Shown: positions 4,752 to 5,154 of the stretch, piece after piece
Layout of the letters: every line of letters begins with the position of its first letter
Numbering within the stretch: position 1 is the stretch's first letter
From: WHTF01 sp964482425
Lineage (GTDB): Bacteria; Desulfobacterota; Binatia; UBA9968
Assembly: GCA_964482425.1 (NCBI GenBank)
Contig: CAYZXN010000113.1
Location: 1-5,154 of the forward strand
DNA length: 5,154 nucleotides
Reading direction: 5' to 3'
Position numbers and translations under genes: made by a program
The notes under the pieces: generated by a model
The model's database searches: none
What the model was told of the DNA's origin: nothing
What the model saw: the letters and a program-made list of their open reading frames with translations, nothing else

Positions 4752-5154
4752 TGGGAGAATTAATCAAAATATTAGGTTTTGCCGGTAGCTTGCGGAAAGA
4801 ATCGTACAACAGATCCGCCTTGCGGGCCGCAGTAAAGCTGGTACCCCAGGGAGCCCACCTCGACACGTTCGAGCTCGACAATCTCCCGCCATTTAATCAG
4901 GATCACGAGCGCGAACCGCCTCACGCGGTGCGTGCTTTCAAGGCTGCTGTCAAAGCAGCAGACGCAATTCTCATAGTGACCCCGGTATACAACTATTCAG
5001 TTCCAGGAGTTCTGAAGAATGCAATTGACTGGGCCTCCCGGCCTTAGGGAACAACGCATGGGACGGAAAGACGGTTGGCGTGGTAGGCGCTTCAGTTGGA
5101 ATGCTTGGTACAGCGCGGGCGCAATATCACCTGCGCCAAATGTTTGTCTTTCTC
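4751..5154 (+). pseudogene. NADPH-dependent FMN reductase, frameshifted and cut by the window end
   Basis: This is the flavodoxin-like NADPH:FMN/quinone reductase family (ChrR/YieF type), soluble enzymes of about 180-190 residues that reduce FMN, quinones, azo compounds or chromate. The first frame gives 98 residues: GFAGSLRKESYNRSALRAA (FMN-phosphate loop, residues 9-27), DNLPPFNQD, and TPVYNYSVPGVLKNAIDW (77-94). It then hits TAG at 5045-5047. The next frame continues from 5047 with GNNAWDGK, then TVGVVGASVGMLG and TARAQYHLRQMFVFL, exactly what the family has after the ASRP of the first frame, where TyrGly is expected. One base missing from a Tyr codon, TA(T/C) before GGG, explains everything. 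Together 134 residues are visible, with no other defect. It could be a recent pseudogene or a sequencing or assembly error. The start at 4751 is supported by GGAG seven bases upstream. Residue 79 is Val, where I recall Glu as common in TPEYN. Confidence 0.88.

Noticed and set aside
1..5154. CRISPR arrays, tRNA genes, insertion sequences and long direct repeats were looked for.
   Set aside because: No regularly spaced repeats, cloverleaf with a conserved T-loop, transposase fragment or long terminal inverted repeats were seen by eye on either strand.

Overview
The window looks like a chromosomal segment of a mid-to-high GC bacterium that respires with quinones. Its genes are short redox and stress functions, all on the + strand. 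The mix of cupin, type II NADH dehydrogenase, pirin and FMN-reductase sequences, plus an exported His-rich hypothetical protein, would fit Nitrospirota or a neighbouring phylum. That placement is an inference from protein style, since no marker gene is present.

Layout. (a) 1-371: the 3' part of an exported cupin protein; its frame is open to the window edge and the last residues of a signal peptide are visible. (b) 364-1767: a very strong extended Shine-Dalgarno and a possible 11-codon leader, then a type II NADH dehydrogenase-like flavoprotein (409-1767). (c) 1799-1978: a short open stretch resembling the beginning of a cyclic-nucleotide-binding-domain/thioredoxin-reductase-like flavoprotein, with the rest of that gene absent. 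(d) 1989-3660: a tight three-gene operon of a cytosolic sulfite-oxidase-like molybdoenzyme, an FAD/NAD(P)H reductase without an Fe-S domain, and a four-cysteine zinc-ribbon protein of the DUF6510 type. (e) 3663-3794: a fragment of a pirin (YhhW-type) gene. (f) 3795-4017: nothing recognisable. (g) 4031-4570: an exported, His-rich protein of unknown function behind a perfect Shine-Dalgarno. (h) 4571-4750: a gap with a small inverted repeat and a possible 22-residue ORF. (i) 4751-5154: an NADPH-dependent FMN reductase gene broken by a one-base deletion at 5046/5047 and running off the window.

How it fits together. The old neighbourhood (cupin, NDH-2, cNMP/TrxR-like fragment, pirin fragment, FMN reductase) reads as a redox or electrophile-stress island. 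The three-gene molybdoenzyme operon sits exactly between two gene remnants, the head of one gene and the tail of another. The simplest reading is that the operon replaced or was inserted into a pre-existing flavoprotein/pirin stretch. Within the operon, electrons would plausibly pass from NAD(P)H to FAD in the reductase and on to the molybdenum cofactor enzyme in the cytosol. The substrate and the role of the zinc-ribbon partner are not evident from sequence.
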